Under the pieces are notes generated by a model. That model ran no database searches. It had not been told where the DNA came from and worked only from the letters and a program-made list of their open reading frames with translations. A stretch of DNA of 64,000 nucleotides. It comes from Phascolarctos cinereus (Eukaryota; Chordata; Mammalia; Diprotodontia; Phascolarctidae). The translations under genes and the position numbers were made by a program. Location of the stretch: positions 2,867,501-2,931,500 of the forward strand of contig NW_018343985.1 in the NCBI RefSeq assembly GCF_002099425.1. Reading direction: 5' to 3'. Each line of letters begins with the position of its first letter. Position 1 is the stretch's first letter. Shown here in pieces: positions 62,353-64,000 of this stretch.

Positions 62353-63132
62353 ATTTTTGCTGGAGACAATGAGGAAATAAGTGACTTAAGGTCTGAAATC
62401 CATTAGGCAGAAGACAAGACACTCAGGTATCCTGTCTCCTTGTTTCTATCCAGGACATGAGCTGAAGATAGTTTATTCCAGTTCTGGAGAGTCAATTGTT
62501 TAATTTTCAGCATGAACATTTAAATCTTGGAAATCAACAAAGGCTGCAAATCAAGGCTCGGTTGATAGTGATAGTTGTTGAATTGTCCAGACTTAAGAAA
62601 GTGACAGAAAATATTAATAATGCCACCTAAACTTAAAAGTGTATCACACCTTCTCAGAGAATCAATTATTAAATATTAACCAGCACACTTACCCTTCTAG
62701 CTAATAACCATGGTGCCTCTCACATAGTTGTTTAATAAATACTTGTACAGTGATCTGAATTGAACTAAACTGACATTAGCTGCTCAACCACTTCACAGGG
62801 AAAATGGTCGCAGGAAGAAATTAGCAATCATGGTCAAAGATTCAAGACCTGTGCTGTGTATGTTTCATAGTGAATGATTTAAGGTTTTGTCTTTAAGAGT
62901 CAGATCTAATAGAATCTGAAAATTATATTTCCAACTTGTGTTAATGGTTGTTTGAGTATTATTGACAAATTTAGTTCACGTAATTTATGGGTCATAAGAA
63001 ATACCATGTAGAGGAGAAAACTTGATCAGTTTGAAATATAATTTCCATTTATGATCCATTTGGCTACTCCATAACTCAATAGATAGCCAGTACTCAAGTG
63101 AGGACAATCTAAAAGATTTAAGCCATGTTTCC
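62353..63132. other. Mostly unassigned sequence
   Basis: A sense L2 terminus stub may lie at 62702-62762 ('ggtgcctctcacatagttgt', 'ttaataaatacttgtacagt'). The rest shows no recognised feature. Confidence 0.4.
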
Positions 63133-63385
63133 AAGGCAGCAAGGTTGTGCAGTGTATAGAGTATTAGGCCTTGAGTCAGGAAGACTCTAGTTGCTAAGTT
63201 CAAATCTAGCCACATACACTTAGTATGTGTGTGACCCTGAACAAGTCACTTAACCCTGTTTGCCTCAGGGTCTTCATGTACAAAATGACCTGGAAAAGGA
63301 TATAGCAAACCATTCCACCATCTTTGCCAAGGAAACCCCGATTGGCGTCATGAAGAGTCAGACATGACTGAATTGAAAACCATAC
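63133..63385 (+). mobile_element. RTE-tailed tRNA-derived SINE
   Basis: 'aggcagcaaggttgtgcagt', 'gccttgagtcaggaagactc', 'acaagtcacttaaccctgtt', 'aaaaggatatagcaaaccat', tail 'gcgtcatgaagagtcagaca' and 'tgactgaattgaaa'. Confidence 0.93.
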
Positions 63386-64000
63386 ATCCAAGTTGTTGCA
63401 GATTCATTCTATTACCCACAAATTACTAATCTTTGTATTTATTGGCCAATACTGTATTTCTAATGTTCTAACCTGAAATTAATTTAAGAGAAATATTAAT
63501 TTAATATTCATATTTCATTTAAATTCCAAATTAATGAACTAGGATATCTTATAGCATCTACAATATTGCTCTGTTACTTATACTTGAGTTAGACAGGACA
63601 TCTGTAGAATTTTTTTCTTCCTTGCAGGCTACTCTGCTGTAAAGAAGTGTTGAGTCAATTGTTCAAAATACAACCTCCAAAAACTGATTGTGAAAGCTGT
63701 TTGAGATTAATGTCAAAAATATTAGAACTGGGTATCCATAAACAGTAGAATTTGCTCACAAATCTGATTCATAACTGAAAAATGAGACACAATAAAACTC
63801 TGACTGTAACTGCAACAATTTCCATAAACTGGAATAGAATAAATCATTTTTCATCTGGTTTTTACTCCCTCATGCATAAAACAAAAAATTGACCTGACTG
63901 CATTAAGAACAGTAGTTTGCTCCTGAAGCTGTGAATTTTCATTACTGGGAAACTTATACACTCTTCACTGAGATGAGTAGAAAATATTCAAAAAATATCA
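63386..64000. other. Unassigned AT-rich sequence
   Basis: No repeat, RNA gene or coding feature is recognised up to the window end. Confidence 0.4.

Noticed and set aside
1-64000. CRISPR array, bacterial operon or phage content
   Set aside because: No regular spaced repeats, no compact coding; the repeat families are mammalian.

Overview
The window looks like a gene-poor stretch of a marsupial nuclear genome, an opossum-like or other metatherian. The evidence is the repeat content: tRNA-derived SINEs ending in a BovB/RTE-type tail, a second SINE ending in poly-A, a third marsupial SINE with a GGGAGTTCCC tail, a half-L1-like element, truncated L1 3' ends, many L2, CR1/L3 and MIR relics, and non-autonomous hAT elements. 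The sequence is AT-rich, poor in CpG and full of CA/TG, GA/TC, GATA and TA microsatellites. I found no intact protein-coding gene, no tRNA or rRNA gene, no CpG island and no recognisable retroviral coding region. The longer open frames are low-complexity repeats, pieces of LINEs and SINEs, or chance.

Layout. 1-1.9 kb: unassigned AT-rich DNA with one perfect hairpin. 1.9-5.2 kb: a half-L1-like element with target-site duplications (TSDs), carrying a SINE and a GATA tract. 5.4-6.1 kb: a hAT element split by a SINE, then an RTE reverse-transcriptase relic. 6.9-7.3 kb: a 400-bp TG/TA block. 7.8-13 kb: L2 relics, one split by a young truncated L1. 13-15 kb: a SINE, microsatellites and two local duplications. 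15-24 kb: MIR and L2 relics, including a 1.2-kb L2. 24-30.4 kb: several L1 3' ends on both strands plus a hAT miniature element. 30.4-36 kb: mostly unique DNA with scattered MIR/L2. 36-40 kb: a dense SINE/L2/hAT cluster. 41-44.4 kb: the longest repeat-poor stretch. 44.5-53.6 kb: nested L2/SINE relics and an inverted duplication. 53.7-64 kb: scattered relics among unique DNA, with a SINE invaded by an inverted copy of nearby sequence.

Nothing here works as a gene system. The parts relate as parasite and machinery. L1-type ends and an RTE relic represent the enzymes that mobilise the poly-A and RTE-tailed SINEs. Nesting gives relative ages: L2, CR1/L3 and MIR oldest, then hAT and half-L1, then L1 tails and SINEs. 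Several repeat-free blocks, textured like conserved non-coding elements, are the most plausible host functional sequence. Two exon-like intervals with good splice motifs are possible long non-coding RNA exons. All family assignments come from reading by eye against remembered consensus sequences; no alignment or database search was run.
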